This document shows positions 45,547-54,274 of a DNA stretch of 64,000 bases, piece after piece. Below the pieces are notes generated by a model. The model was not told where the DNA came from and made no database searches. It saw nothing but the letters and a program-made list of their open reading frames with translations. Position 1 is the first letter of the stretch; each line of letters starts with the position of its first letter. The DNA is from Alkaliphilus metalliredigens QYMF (GTDB lineage: Bacteria > Bacillota > Clostridia > Peptostreptococcales > Natronincolaceae): contig NC_009633.1 of NCBI RefSeq assembly GCF_000016985.1, positions 3,143,539-3,207,538 on the forward strand. The letters are read 5' to 3'. The translations under genes were made by a program, and so were the position numbers.

Positions 45547-45996
45547 CTATAGTGACTTGACTGTTTCTTTTTCTTCTTCATTTAAAACTTGCTTTAAGTC
45601 TAGTAAAATAATCATTCGTTCTTCTAATTTACCAATACCACTGATAAATTTATGCTCAATACTTGAGAGCAACTCTGGTGTTGGATCAATATCCTTTTCA
45701 TCAATGGTTAATACTTGAGATGCATCATCTACTAAAAAGCCGACCTGTCTCTCTTCTAAATTAATGATGACAATTCTTGTGTCACTTGTTACCTCATGGG
45801 CAGGTAAGTCAAATTTCTTTCTTAAATTAATAATAGGTGTGACACTACCACGATAATTAATAATTCCCTCTACAAATTTTGGAGCATGAGGTACCTTTGA
45901 ACTTTCTTTGTATTCACCAATTTCTTTAACGTACATAATATCGACACCATATTCTTCTGTGTCTAATTTAAAAATAACATATTGATTTTCTGCCAC
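45547..45996 (-). CDS. cheW: Chemotaxis adaptor CheW
   Basis: 149 residues, full-length CheW: YVIFKLDTEEYGVDIMYVKE, PKFVEGIINYRGSVTPIINL and GFLVDDASQVLTIDE. It couples chemoreceptors to CheA. No other chemotaxis gene is in the window, so it is a lone copy. The start is a GTG after GAGGAGG (an overlapping ATG is out of frame). Confidence 0.93.
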   Translation of the reverse strand: MAENQYVIFKLDTEEYGVDIMYVKEIGEYKESSKVPHAPKFVEGIINYRGSVTPIINLRKKFDLPAHEVTSDTRIVIINLEERQVGFLVDDASQVLTIDEKDIDPTPELLSSIEHKFISGIGKLEERMIILLDLKQVLNEEEKETVKSL

Positions 45997-46087
45997 ATAA
46001 ACTCCTCCTCGTTATCTACGGATTCTTCTCTCTATATCTTATTCTATATATTCCTTTGTTTTCCTGTCTAATTCTACAAATTAAGAC

Positions 46088-46130
46088 AAAAAAACAAAAA
46101 AAGTAGAAAGAGGCATTGCTTCTTTCTACT
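46088..46130 (-). terminator. Terminator of the DUF896 gene
   Basis: On the minus strand AGTAGAAAGA and TCTTTCTACT pair and are followed by T7; the stem starts at the stop codon. Confidence 0.88.
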
Positions 46131-46305
46131 AATCAACGATTTCAATACAATCCAACTTTTGCTTAAAGGATTTTCTAAAAGAATTAATATATTCTTTTCT
46201 TAAAAGTGCTCGTTCCTCTTGCTCAGCTACTGTCAAATCTCTCTCTTTAGAAATCTTAGCCAACACATTAATACGAGCTATTTTTTCCGCTGATACCATT
46301 TTCAT
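46129..46305 (-). CDS. Small DUF896/YnzC-type protein
   Basis: 58 residues. VSAEKIARINVLAKISKERD, then LTVAEQEERALLRKEYINSF and RKSFKQKL, is the DUF896 pattern: an N-terminal helical hairpin with the LR-EY-FR motif, as in Bacillus YnzC/YneK-type proteins. The family is linked to SOS-region genes in Bacillus, but its function is not known. Ribosome site AAGGAGTG, terminator directly at the stop. A real short gene, easily missed. Confidence 0.88.
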   Translation of the reverse strand: MKMVSAEKIARINVLAKISKERDLTVAEQEERALLRKEYINSFRKSFKQKLDCIEIVD

Positions 46306-46353
46306 AACACTCCTTACTCTCTTCAGTTCTTTATCTACTCCTTAGTGTACCAT

Positions 46354-46383
46354 AAAAATACCCTTTGCTAAAGGGGTATTTTA
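46354..46383 (-). terminator. Terminator of the 46394 gene
   Basis: AAAATACCCCTTT-AGC-AAAGGGTATTTTT on the minus strand, 10 bp past the stop codon. Confidence 0.8.
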
Positions 46384-46393
46384 AATTTCCTCT

Positions 46394-47185
46394 CTAGTCC
46401 TCTTCTTTATCTAAACCTCCTTCGGATTCCACATTGCTAGGCATTGCCTCTTCTTCTTTGCTTTGGCCTTGAATATTTCCTACGGCCTTAATAATTTGCA
46501 TCATTTGCATTAATGAGTCTCGTTGCTCTGGTTCAACCAAAGGACTGATCATTTCAATTAAATCAGTTTCATCAATCTTTCCCTTGCTCTCAATGGATGT
46601 AATTAATTTAAGCATACTCATCATCTTTCTTAGTTCCGTTGTTCGGACTTTCACATCACCCTCTAATAGATGTTCAAATGCCTCAACATAGCCTTGTATT
46701 TCTCCAATCACATTGCCGCTTCCGCCACCCTGTTTCATTTGTGACAGTTTATCTGAGGTTGCTCTAAGCTTCAAATCTAAATCTACGGCTTTATGTACTG
46801 CTCTTCTCTTATCTTCTTCAATAAACTCACTTAAATCCATCAACATATTTCTTTTCCTATCTTCAAAACTTAAGGAATGATATTGTACACCTGCGTTTTG
46901 ATGTTGAGGGCTCTCTGATAGTCTTTTCACATTGGCAATAACCTGCAAAATAATTTCTGCCCGATGCACAATCGACTGTTCCTCAGGTACCATATATCCT
47001 TTAATGCGATTTAATAACCTTGCCTTTTTCTCCAAAGTACTGACGTCAACTTCTCCCATCTCCAATTTACCCGTGCCCCTTTTAAATAAAAAGAGACCAG
47101 ACATCAAAAATAAAAACCAAGTCCATGGCTGCTGACTTTGATCTATTTTCTGAGACTCATTGTTTTGTCTCTGATATTCACTCAT
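46394..47185 (-). CDS. Hypothetical membrane-anchored helical protein
   Basis: 263 residues, not recognised. One N-terminal membrane helix (PWTWFLFLMSGLFLFKRGTG), then a mainly helical, charged domain and an acidic Gln/Glu/Ser-rich tail. Repeated Met-rich helices (LMQMMQIIKAVG) are similar to those in uncharacterised clostridial proteins annotated only as hypothetical. Divergent from the 47376 gene; may share the intergenic promoter region. Start after GAGGGGG. Confidence 0.7.
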   Translation of the reverse strand: MSEYQRQNNESQKIDQSQQPWTWFLFLMSGLFLFKRGTGKLEMGEVDVSTLEKKARLLNRIKGYMVPEEQSIVHRAEIILQVIANVKRLSESPQHQNAGVQYHSLSFEDRKRNMLMDLSEFIEEDKRRAVHKAVDLDLKLRATSDKLSQMKQGGGSGNVIGEIQGYVEAFEHLLEGDVKVRTTELRKMMSMLKLITSIESKGKIDETDLIEMISPLVEPEQRDSLMQMMQIIKAVGNIQGQSKEEEAMPSNVESEGGLDKEED

Positions 47186-47375
47186 CGGATTCCCCCTCTA
47201 TCCTTTTATACTTAATGTATATTCAATTACCTTGAATTTATTAAGACTTTAAAATTCTTTTTCTTTATCACTTATTTTAGTATCATATTTGCCCTCCCTT
47301 GCATACTTTATAAGGACGGTATTTGTCATATGGTTAATTTATATAAAATTTCAATCTATTACAGGAGGGAAAATA

Positions 47376-47675
47376 ATGAATTCTAAAAAACTCAATGATC
47401 TTTTAAAAGCAGCCAGGTCCGGGGACTATAAAAAGCTACAAGAAGTAAAAGAGATGGCTTCCGAAGAAGATTATCAAAAAGCAGTGGAACTCTTTAATCA
47501 GTATGGCGATAAATCTGAAGAGGAAATCATGCAGGAACTAGGTAAGCTGAGGCAAATTGTTCCAAATCAAGAAGAAATCATAAAATCAATCAAGCCCTTC
47601 CTCAATGCAGAGCAGCTAGAAAAGCTAGATCGTGTTTTAAACTATTTAGAAGAAGTGGAAGTCGAGGAAGAATAA
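47376..47675 (+). CDS. Hypothetical small acidic helical protein
   Basis: 99 residues, not recognised. Short helices (LNDLLKAARSGDYKKLQEVK, then QEEIIKSIKPFLNAEQLEKL) and an acidic end. The pattern fits a family of clostridial small helical proteins with no assigned role. The ATG at 47376 follows AGGAGGG; the upstream 29 codons of the longest frame are not supported. It lies divergent to the membrane-anchored hypothetical gene and convergent to hutI. Confidence 0.7.
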   Translation: MNSKKLNDLLKAARSGDYKKLQEVKEMASEEDYQKAVELFNQYGDKSEEEIMQELGKLRQIVPNQEEIIKSIKPFLNAEQLEKLDRVLNYLEEVEVEEE

Positions 47676-47683
47676 GGCACACT

Positions 47684-47719
47684 AAAAAAAGTGCTACAGA
47701 ATTGACTGTAGCACTTTTT
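47684..47719. terminator. Bidirectional terminator between 47376 gene and hutI
   Basis: AAAAAAAGTGCTACAG pairs with CTGTAGCACTTTTT, with A- and T-runs on both sides between convergent genes. Confidence 0.88.
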
Positions 47720-47727
47720 ATGTTTTC

Positions 47728-48996
47728 CTATATGACCCTGCCTTTATCTACTACCAGTTTGCCATTTTTCAGCACTTTATCCACATGGTTAATCCCAAAG
47801 TGGTATGGAATATAGTTAATATTCGGTGCATTAAAGATAACAACATCAGCTTTTTTCCCAACCTCTAGACTACCAATGTCACCCTGACGATCCACCGCAG
47901 CAGCCCCATTAATTGTTACCGCAGTGAACACTTCCTCTGGTGTCATTTTCATGGCCAGGCACCCAAGAGTCATTATAAACTGAATGTTCTCTGTTGGACA
48001 GCTTCCAGGGTTATAGTCTGTTGAAAGCGTAATGGGAACGCCATAGTCAATCATTTTTCTAGCCTGTGCATATTTCCCTACCATTAGGTTAAAGGAGGTT
48101 CCAGGAAGCAATGCAGCGATCACCCCTGCCTTTGCCATTTTCTTCATGTCCTCTTCACTAGTCACCATTAAATGCTCTGCAGTTATTGCACCCATTTCAG
48201 CAGCCAACTCTGCACCACCTAGTGCTTCAATTTCGTCGACATGGATTCTCAACTTTAATCCAGCCTCCCTTGCTGCCTCTAGCACCCGTCTTGATTGTGC
48301 CACAGTAAATACACCCTTTTCACAAAAAACATCACAGAACTCTGCCAGGCCTCTTTCCACAACAGCCGGAAGCATTTCATCAATGACAATATCCACAAAT
48401 ACATCTGGATCTTCCTTATATTCCATTGGGATGGCATGTGCTCCCATGAATGTAGGTACCAAATCACAAGGATGCTCCTTATTGAGCTGCCTAATGACTT
48501 CTAATTGTTTTAATTCGGTTTCAGTGTTCAGTCCATAGCCGCTTTTCACCTCTACAGTTGTGACCCCGAAGGACAGCATCTGATCTAGGCTTCTTTTTCC
48601 CTGTTGCATTAATTCCTCTACTGTGGCTTTTCTCGTTGCTTTAACTGTGCTTAAAATCCCTCCCCCTTGGGCAAGAATATCCAAATAAGGGACCCCATTT
48701 AACTTTAATGCCAATTCATTTTCCCGAGAACCACCATGTACTAAATGCGTATGGGGATCAACCAAACCAGGGGTCACGGTTTTTCCTTTCCCATCTATGA
48801 CCATTGTATTCTTCCCAATTTTCAAGTTCTCCTCCATTAGACCACTTCCAACCGCAACAATTTTATCGCCTTTAATTGCAATCCAGCCGTCCTCTATCAA
48901 GTGAACCTCTCGCATATCCTTACCCCTTCGTGGTCCATTGCTTCCTTTCATTGTAACCATCTGAGAGATGTCTTTAATCAACACATCTACCATCAT
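47728..48996 (-). CDS. hutI: Imidazolonepropionase
   Basis: About 422 residues, third step of histidine degradation. The amidohydrolase metal site is VDPHTHLVHGGSRENE, followed by TFMGAHAIP, RIHVDEIEALGGAELA and STDYNPGSCPTENIQ. The ATG at 48996 after AGGAGGGG is preferred to 49014. It lies downstream of hutH on the same strand (117 bp), consistent with a hut operon lacking adjacent urocanase and formimino steps in this window. Confidence 0.95.
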   Translation of the reverse strand: MMVDVLIKDISQMVTMKGSNGPRRGKDMREVHLIEDGWIAIKGDKIVAVGSGLMEENLKIGKNTMVIDGKGKTVTPGLVDPHTHLVHGGSRENELALKLNGVPYLDILAQGGGILSTVKATRKATVEELMQQGKRSLDQMLSFGVTTVEVKSGYGLNTETELKQLEVIRQLNKEHPCDLVPTFMGAHAIPMEYKEDPDVFVDIVIDEMLPAVVERGLAEFCDVFCEKGVFTVAQSRRVLEAAREAGLKLRIHVDEIEALGGAELAAEMGAITAEHLMVTSEEDMKKMAKAGVIAALLPGTSFNLMVGKYAQARKMIDYGVPITLSTDYNPGSCPTENIQFIMTLGCLAMKMTPEEVFTAVTINGAAAVDRQGDIGSLEVGKKADVVIFNAPNINYIPYHFGINHVDKVLKNGKLVVDKGRVI

Positions 48997-49113
48997 ACAT
49001 TTTCCCCTCCTCATATATAAAATCTGCCTCTCTTTAGCAAAATTTCATCTCGGGGGTATCCAATCCCCACCTGACTTTTCGATGTTTCAGCTTACTAAAA
49101 TGAGTTCACGTAT

Positions 49114-50637
49114 CTACAGTATTGATACCACTTTTTCCACTTCATCAACAATTTTATGGTTAAAAACCAGTTCCGCACAACGATTCATATCTACATACAT
49201 CACACGATCCTCGTCTAAATGTGCTACGCTTTTTCTGATGGTGTCATATGCCCTACGTGTTCCTATTCCTAATTCATATCCGTCGTAGAATTCAACAGCT
49301 TGACTGGCAGCCATGAGCTCTACACCTAAGACATTAACAGTATTTTCATAGATTGAACGTGCTTTCCGTGCTGCAATTGTTCCCATAGAAACATGATCTT
49401 CCTGATTAGCAGATGATGGAATTGAATCAACACTTGCAGGATGTGCCAATATTTTATTCTCAGAAACTAAGGAAGCAGCCGCATATTGTGTAATCATAAA
49501 TCCTGAATTTAGCCCTCCTTTAGCCGTTAAAAAGGCCGGGAGTCCACTTAGCTGTGGGTTCACGAGTCGTTCGATACGTCTTTCAGATACATTGGCTAGC
49601 TCAGCAATAGCAATTCCTAAAAAGTCAAAGGTTAAGGCCATAGGCTGTCCATGGAAATTGCCTCCAGAGATCACCTCATCTTCCTCTGGAAAAATCAATG
49701 GATTGTCAGTGGCTCCGTTAATTTCAATATTAACTTTGTCCACAGCATACATAATGGCATCTCGACTGGCACCATGAATCTGAGGAATACATCTTAAGGT
49801 ATAAGCATCCTGTACCCGCACTTCTCCTTGACGTGTTATCAAAGTACTTCCTGCCACAAGATTCACGATGTTTTGAGCAGTTTGTTGCTGCCCTTGATGG
49901 GGTCTAACCCGATGTACCTTATGATCAAATGCATCAATAATTCCCCTTTGGGCTTCCAATGTCAATGCTCCTGCAATGTCAGCTAACTTGATTAGTTTTT
50001 GACAATCATAGATTAACAGTGCACCAATAGCCGTCATGACTTGGGTTCCATTGATCAATGCCAACCCTTCCTTTGCACTTAATACAACCGGAGGAATTCC
50101 CGCTTTCTCCATTGCTTCCTTACCCGACATTTTATTTCCTTTATATGTTGCTTCTCCTTCTCCCATCATCACTAAAACCATATGGGCAAGGGGCGCTAAA
50201 TCTCCGCTAGATCCTAATGACCCTTTTTCTGGTATAATAGGATGCACGCCTTTATTTAACATGTTTATTAATGTCTCCAATGTATTTGGACGAACACCTG
50301 AGTATCCCTTGGCTAAGGCGTTGGCTCTTAGTAACAGTACGCCTCTAACCACCTCTTCTTTCAAAGGCTCTCCCACACCGCAGGCGTGACTAATGATTAA
50401 GTTTCGTTGTAGCATTTCAGTTTGATCCTTTGAAATAGCCACATCACTAAACTTACCAAATCCAGTTGTAATCCCGTAGACAACCCGTTCCTCCTCCACA
50501 TAACGTTCCACTACTTTCCGTGTATTGGCTACTCGTACCATGGCTTCAGGCTCAATTGTAATGGAGCAATATTCTCTAGCAACCATAATCATTTCTTCTA
50601 GGGTCAAATCATTTCCATTTATACTCACTTTTTTCAC
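49114..50637 (-). CDS. hutH: Histidine ammonia-lyase
   Basis: 507 residues, converting histidine to urocanate. The class signature is GSLGSSGDLAPLAHM at about 139-153. The MIO cofactor normally forms from Ala-Ser-Gly; here the first position is Ser (Ser143-Ser144-Gly145), an uncommon variant. YGITTGFGKF and FHGQPMALTFDF match HAL. Start is a GTG after GGAGGG. Together with hutI it indicates histidine use as carbon and nitrogen source. Confidence 0.93.
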   Translation of the reverse strand: MKKVSINGNDLTLEEMIMVAREYCSITIEPEAMVRVANTRKVVERYVEEERVVYGITTGFGKFSDVAISKDQTEMLQRNLIISHACGVGEPLKEEVVRGVLLLRANALAKGYSGVRPNTLETLINMLNKGVHPIIPEKGSLGSSGDLAPLAHMVLVMMGEGEATYKGNKMSGKEAMEKAGIPPVVLSAKEGLALINGTQVMTAIGALLIYDCQKLIKLADIAGALTLEAQRGIIDAFDHKVHRVRPHQGQQQTAQNIVNLVAGSTLITRQGEVRVQDAYTLRCIPQIHGASRDAIMYAVDKVNIEINGATDNPLIFPEEDEVISGGNFHGQPMALTFDFLGIAIAELANVSERRIERLVNPQLSGLPAFLTAKGGLNSGFMITQYAAASLVSENKILAHPASVDSIPSSANQEDHVSMGTIAARKARSIYENTVNVLGVELMAASQAVEFYDGYELGIGTRRAYDTIRKSVAHLDEDRVMYVDMNRCAELVFNHKIVDEVEKVVSIL

Positions 50638-50852
50638 GATAATCCCTCCAAACTTTATTTGCTAAATGCATAATTGAAATATTTTTGATATATTTTAAAT
50701 ATTCTAGCTTAACAGACGATTTTCCTTCTTAATTTCAATTTTTTTATAAGTCTTCAAATTATTTTAGTAGTTTATCTGATTAAAGCTTTGCCGTGCTAAT
50801 AGGTATTATGTACGATGCCCATGTTGATTATTGATTTAATGGGTGAAATGTA

Positions 50853-50897
50853 AAAACAAAAATCCAAGCAGATATGCTTAGATTTTTGTTTTTGTAT
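50853..50897 (-). terminator. Terminator of the UPF0180 gene
   Basis: AAAACAAAAATC and GATTTTTGTTTT with an internal CAAGCA/TGCTTA stem, 19 bp past the stop. The 50638-50852 stretch holds only the AT-rich hutH promoter region. Confidence 0.8.
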
Positions 50898-50915
50898 TTA
50901 ATTATATTTAGTTTG

Positions 50916-51161
50916 TTATTCGAAGCTTCTTTTTATTCGATCATAGATTTGTTCTGCTGATTGTCCCCTAGCAGTAATGACAGGAGCCTTGGTTACAGCG
51001 TTCTCCATGCCTAGCATATTACTATCTTGTCCTGTTACGATCACAGCATCATAGCTATCTAAGTTCGCATTTTCACGGAGCTCCTCCACTTGAAATCCTT
51101 GTTCCTGCAAATATGTTTTCACATCGCCTAATGAATTTTCTATAGCCACTTTTCTTTTCAC
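50916..51161 (-). CDS. UPF0180 family protein (YkuS-like)
   Basis: About 81 residues: KRKVAIENSLGDVKTYLQEQ, YDAVIVTGQDSNMLGM and PVITARGQSAEQIYDRI match UPF0180/YkuS, a small Bacillus-clostridial protein of unknown role. The GTG at 51161, seven bases after GGGAGGT, is chosen over the GTG at 51170, which abuts the site. Own terminator. Confidence 0.85.
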   Translation of the reverse strand: MKRKVAIENSLGDVKTYLQEQGFQVEELRENANLDSYDAVIVTGQDSNMLGMENAVTKAPVITARGQSAEQIYDRIKRSFE

Positions 51162-51266
51162 AAAATACACCTCCCAAAATTTAATTCATTTTTAGTTTGA
51201 TTCTCGTTTTATTATTGAACTTTGGGAGGTATATTATTCAGTTTAGAATCTGCCACGCTAAAGGAT

Positions 51267-51722
51267 TTACTTTTCTTCCATATTATCTAGAGATTTTTGA
51301 TAGATCAAAGAAATTCCTTGTAAAACAGAATCTCGTTGTTCTGAGGAAACATCTAGCAACACTTCTTCTAAATAATTTCTTCTGGCATGAAGCACTTGGT
51401 TAATGATTTCATGTCCATTATCTAGAACTACAATACGCACAACTCTTCTATCCTTTTCATCACGTGCCCGTTTAACTAGGTCATTTTTTTCCATCCGGTC
51501 TACTAAATCAGTAATTGTACTGCAGGCTAAGAACATTTTATTGCTTAGTTCTCCAATTGTCAGACTATCCTCACTGATTAAATATTGTAACGCTTGAAAT
51601 TGAGGAGGCGTAATTTGAAAATCCGTTAGAATTTCACGCCCCTTTTGCTTAATAACAGTACATAAGTATCTTAGTTCTTTTTCTATTTCTATGATTCGCT
51701 CATCATGTTCTTTTTTATTCAT
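51267..51722 (-). CDS. MarR family transcriptional regulator
   Basis: About 151 residues with the MarR winged HTH: PPQFQALQYLISEDSLTIGE, LSNKMFLACSTITDLVDRME and the beta-wing DEKDRRVVRIV. Usually a ligand-sensing repressor of neighbouring genes; which one is unknown. It is divergent from the M23 peptidase gene and 105 bp from the UPF0180 gene. Confidence 0.92.
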   Translation of the reverse strand: MNKKEHDERIIEIEKELRYLCTVIKQKGREILTDFQITPPQFQALQYLISEDSLTIGELSNKMFLACSTITDLVDRMEKNDLVKRARDEKDRRVVRIVVLDNGHEIINQVLHARRNYLEEVLLDVSSEQRDSVLQGISLIYQKSLDNMEEK

Positions 51723-51951
51723 CATTACCTCCTACATGGATTAATCGAAATTTGTATTTTCCATCTTCTCTATAGCTCTATATTACCACAGATACGCAAT
51801 TTTAAAAAATGAGTAGCCTCTCTCAATCAACTCTTTCTCCATTTCTCCGTATGTTCACAACTTTTTCTAGAAAATTTTAGGTGAAAAGCAGGTTTTTAGA
51901 TTTTTTTATAGAATCTTTTTAGGTCAGACTTATTAACGAAAGGATGAGATC

Positions 51952-52875
51952 ATGTTGTTTGGAGAATTTAAACATTTCGCGCGCCCAAAAAAGAAAAAAA
52001 TCACATTAATAGTCATCCCGGATGCAACAAAAGAGGTCAAGCAATACGCCTTATCCCTTTGGGTCCCACCATTGATTTTCTCAAGTTTCATCATTCTGTT
52101 AATCTGTACTGTTTTATTTTCCAGTGTCATTAGACAAAACAATCTGGAAGCTGCCAGTTTTAAAAACGAAATCCATTCTTTAGAGGAGATCAATTTTGTC
52201 CAAGCTTCAGAAATGGCCCTCTTACAAGAACAATCCTTTCAAATCCAAGAAAGGCTTTCCGGTCTAGATGATCTTCAAAATAAGGTTTTAGATATGGTTG
52301 GACTTGAAACAGATCATGTCACCAGTGAGCCTGAAGTTTCTTTTATGGTTTCCAGATCCGACCTACGAACTTCCTTTACAAGCTACACCTCCGATGAACT
52401 GGAGCATTTAGAACAATTGATTGAAAGTCAAAAGGAGAGTATGCACAGCTTAATCGACAACGTAGAAGAGCAGTTACAGTATATCGACGCAGTTCCTAAT
52501 CTCATGCCTGCTACAGGTAGAATTTCCTCTTCCTTTGGATATCGAAACAGTCCCTTTGGAAGTCGAAGGGAATTTCATCAAGGAATCGACATTGCTAACC
52601 AATCAAATACAAGTATCCTTGCCTCCGGTAGTGGTATCGTTACTTATTCAGGATACAATGGTGGCTATGGTAATATGATTATTATCAACCACGGATATGG
52701 TTATACATCAGTCTACGCACATAATAGAGAAAATCTGGTGTCCCAGGGAGATTCAGTAGAAAAAGAGGAATTAATTGCTAAAATGGGAAGCACTGGACGT
52801 AGTACTGGCCCCCATCTCCACTTTGAGATCCGCTACAATGGGACGCCCGTAAACCCACTTTCCATAATTAAATAA
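51952..52875 (+). CDS. Membrane-anchored M23 peptidoglycan endopeptidase
   Basis: 307 residues. One membrane helix at about 40-65, a coiled coil at about 70-120, then a LytM/M23 domain: SSFGYRNSPFGSRREFHQGI with the first His and Asp, YGYTSVYAHN and GPHLHFEIRYNG with the HxH. It cleaves peptidoglycan cross-bridges or activates amidases. Start after AAAGGATGAG. The bactofilin gene begins 35 bp after its stop; this pair is conserved and couples local wall cutting to a cytoskeletal scaffold. Confidence 0.93.
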   Translation: MLFGEFKHFARPKKKKITLIVIPDATKEVKQYALSLWVPPLIFSSFIILLICTVLFSSVIRQNNLEAASFKNEIHSLEEINFVQASEMALLQEQSFQIQERLSGLDDLQNKVLDMVGLETDHVTSEPEVSFMVSRSDLRTSFTSYTSDELEHLEQLIESQKESMHSLIDNVEEQLQYIDAVPNLMPATGRISSSFGYRNSPFGSRREFHQGIDIANQSNTSILASGSGIVTYSGYNGGYGNMIIINHGYGYTSVYAHNRENLVSQGDSVEKEELIAKMGSTGRSTGPHLHFEIRYNGTPVNPLSIIK

Positions 52876-52910
52876 GTACTTTATTAAATTACGCCATAAG
52901 GAGGCACTCT

Positions 52911-53291
52911 ATGTTTAGTAAAAAGCAGGAAGTTCAATATGAAAAATTTGATACACTCATCGGCAAAAATACTTCATTTGTGGGAACCTTTCATGCAGAA
53001 GGCACCGTTCGTATCGATGGTAAGATCGATGGTGAAATCAATGTCAAAGGCGATATTTTCCTTGGTGAAACCAGTCTGATCACAGGTAATGTTAATGGTA
53101 GTAACGTTTTATTAGCTGGAAAGGTAGAAGGGAATGTTCATACCTCAGAGCAGTTAAGAATCACTGCTACTGGTATACTTTGTGGCGATATCGAAGTTAA
53201 ATCATTTATTGTGGATGAAAATGCACAATTTCATGGAAATTGTAAAATGATTGAAACCCAAAGTAAAAGTCAGGAAAAACAGAAAGCCTAG
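52911..53291 (+). CDS. Bactofilin
   Basis: 126 residues. The beta-helix polymer domain has FDTLIGKNTSFVGTFHAEGT, VRIDGKIDGEINVKGDI and repeated GN-V blocks. Bactofilins form membrane-associated filaments that position peptidoglycan enzymes. Directly after the M23 gene; co-transcription likely. Confidence 0.92.
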   Translation: MFSKKQEVQYEKFDTLIGKNTSFVGTFHAEGTVRIDGKIDGEINVKGDIFLGETSLITGNVNGSNVLLAGKVEGNVHTSEQLRITATGILCGDIEVKSFIVDENAQFHGNCKMIETQSKSQEKQKA

Positions 53292-53312
53292 GATAGTGGT
53301 CCTAGGCTTTTT
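53283..53312 (+). terminator. Terminator after the bactofilin gene
   Basis: AAAGCCTAGGA and TCCTAGGCTTT are followed by T; the stem overlaps the stop codon. Confidence 0.85.
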
Positions 53313-53340
53313 CCATCGTATCATCTTACTTTAGTTGACT

Positions 53341-54246
53341 TTAATAATGTACGCCTTCAGGTACAAGGATTGTCAACGCTTCTTTGTTTACTTTGAATGT
53401 CATGGGCAGTAGCTCTCCCTCTTCCCCATCAATGTCAATGTGTAAGGGCTCCTTGCTGTGTATCCTTATCTTTTCAACTTGAATGTATTTTAAGATAGGT
53501 TGCTCTTTTGGTCTCCCAGTTATGGCGTTAAAAAAAAGCTTTGTCACATCTAAAACTTGACCTCTTTCTACAATTAAAAGGTCAAACTTTCCATCATTAA
53601 GTCTAGCATTGTGGGCCACATGTTTAAACCCTCCCACATTAGGGCTATTTGTCATGAAAAAGAATAATACTTCCTTTTCATATATTTCCTCTCCAATCTG
53701 AAACTGAATGTCTAAAGTCTCAAACAATTGTTTTGGAAATTCCTTGATTCCCTCCATATAATAAGCAAGCTTCCCAAATACTGTCTTGGCTTCAGTAGAA
53801 ACATTATGGGCCACATTGGGTAATAATCCTCCTGCAATCACATTAATAAAATAGCGCTCTCCTGCTTTTCCTACGTCAACATTGAGACGATGTCCCGCTA
53901 CAATCATACGTGCAAAGTCTTCTGGTTTTTTAGAGATTTGTAGGTGACTGCCAAAGTCATTAACCGTCCCAGCGGGATAAATGGCTAAGGGACATTGCTT
54001 TTCACAGCTCATCATACCATTGACCACTTCATTGACAGTCCCATCACCACCAACCGCAACAATAAGGTCCCATCCTTCTTGACAGCTTTGGTAGGCTAGC
54101 TCCTCGGCATGACCTGGTCCTTGTGTGGCAACAGAATCAACTTCCTCATGATATTGTTTTACTAAAACCTCCACCAACCTAGGTATATTTTTTTGAACCA
54201 TTTGTCTTCCTGCTTTAGGATTGTAAATGATCTTAATTTTTTTCAT
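53341..54246 (-). CDS. Diacylglycerol/lipid kinase (YegS/DagK family)
   Basis: About 301 residues: IIYNPKAGRQMVQKNIPR at the start, VVGGDGTVNEVVNGMM with the nucleotide-binding GGDGT, and PAGTVNDFG. It phosphorylates diacylglycerol, sphingosine or a related lipid. The ATG at 54246 after GGGGGGAA is preferred over the longer frame, which overlaps the regulator gene upstream. Confidence 0.92.
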   Translation of the reverse strand: MKKIKIIYNPKAGRQMVQKNIPRLVEVLVKQYHEEVDSVATQGPGHAEELAYQSCQEGWDLIVAVGGDGTVNEVVNGMMSCEKQCPLAIYPAGTVNDFGSHLQISKKPEDFARMIVAGHRLNVDVGKAGERYFINVIAGGLLPNVAHNVSTEAKTVFGKLAYYMEGIKEFPKQLFETLDIQFQIGEEIYEKEVLFFFMTNSPNVGGFKHVAHNARLNDGKFDLLIVERGQVLDVTKLFFNAITGRPKEQPILKYIQVEKIRIHSKEPLHIDIDGEEGELLPMTFKVNKEALTILVPEGVHY

Positions 54247-54274
54247 TGTTTCCCCCCTGATTAGCTCCTCGGCC

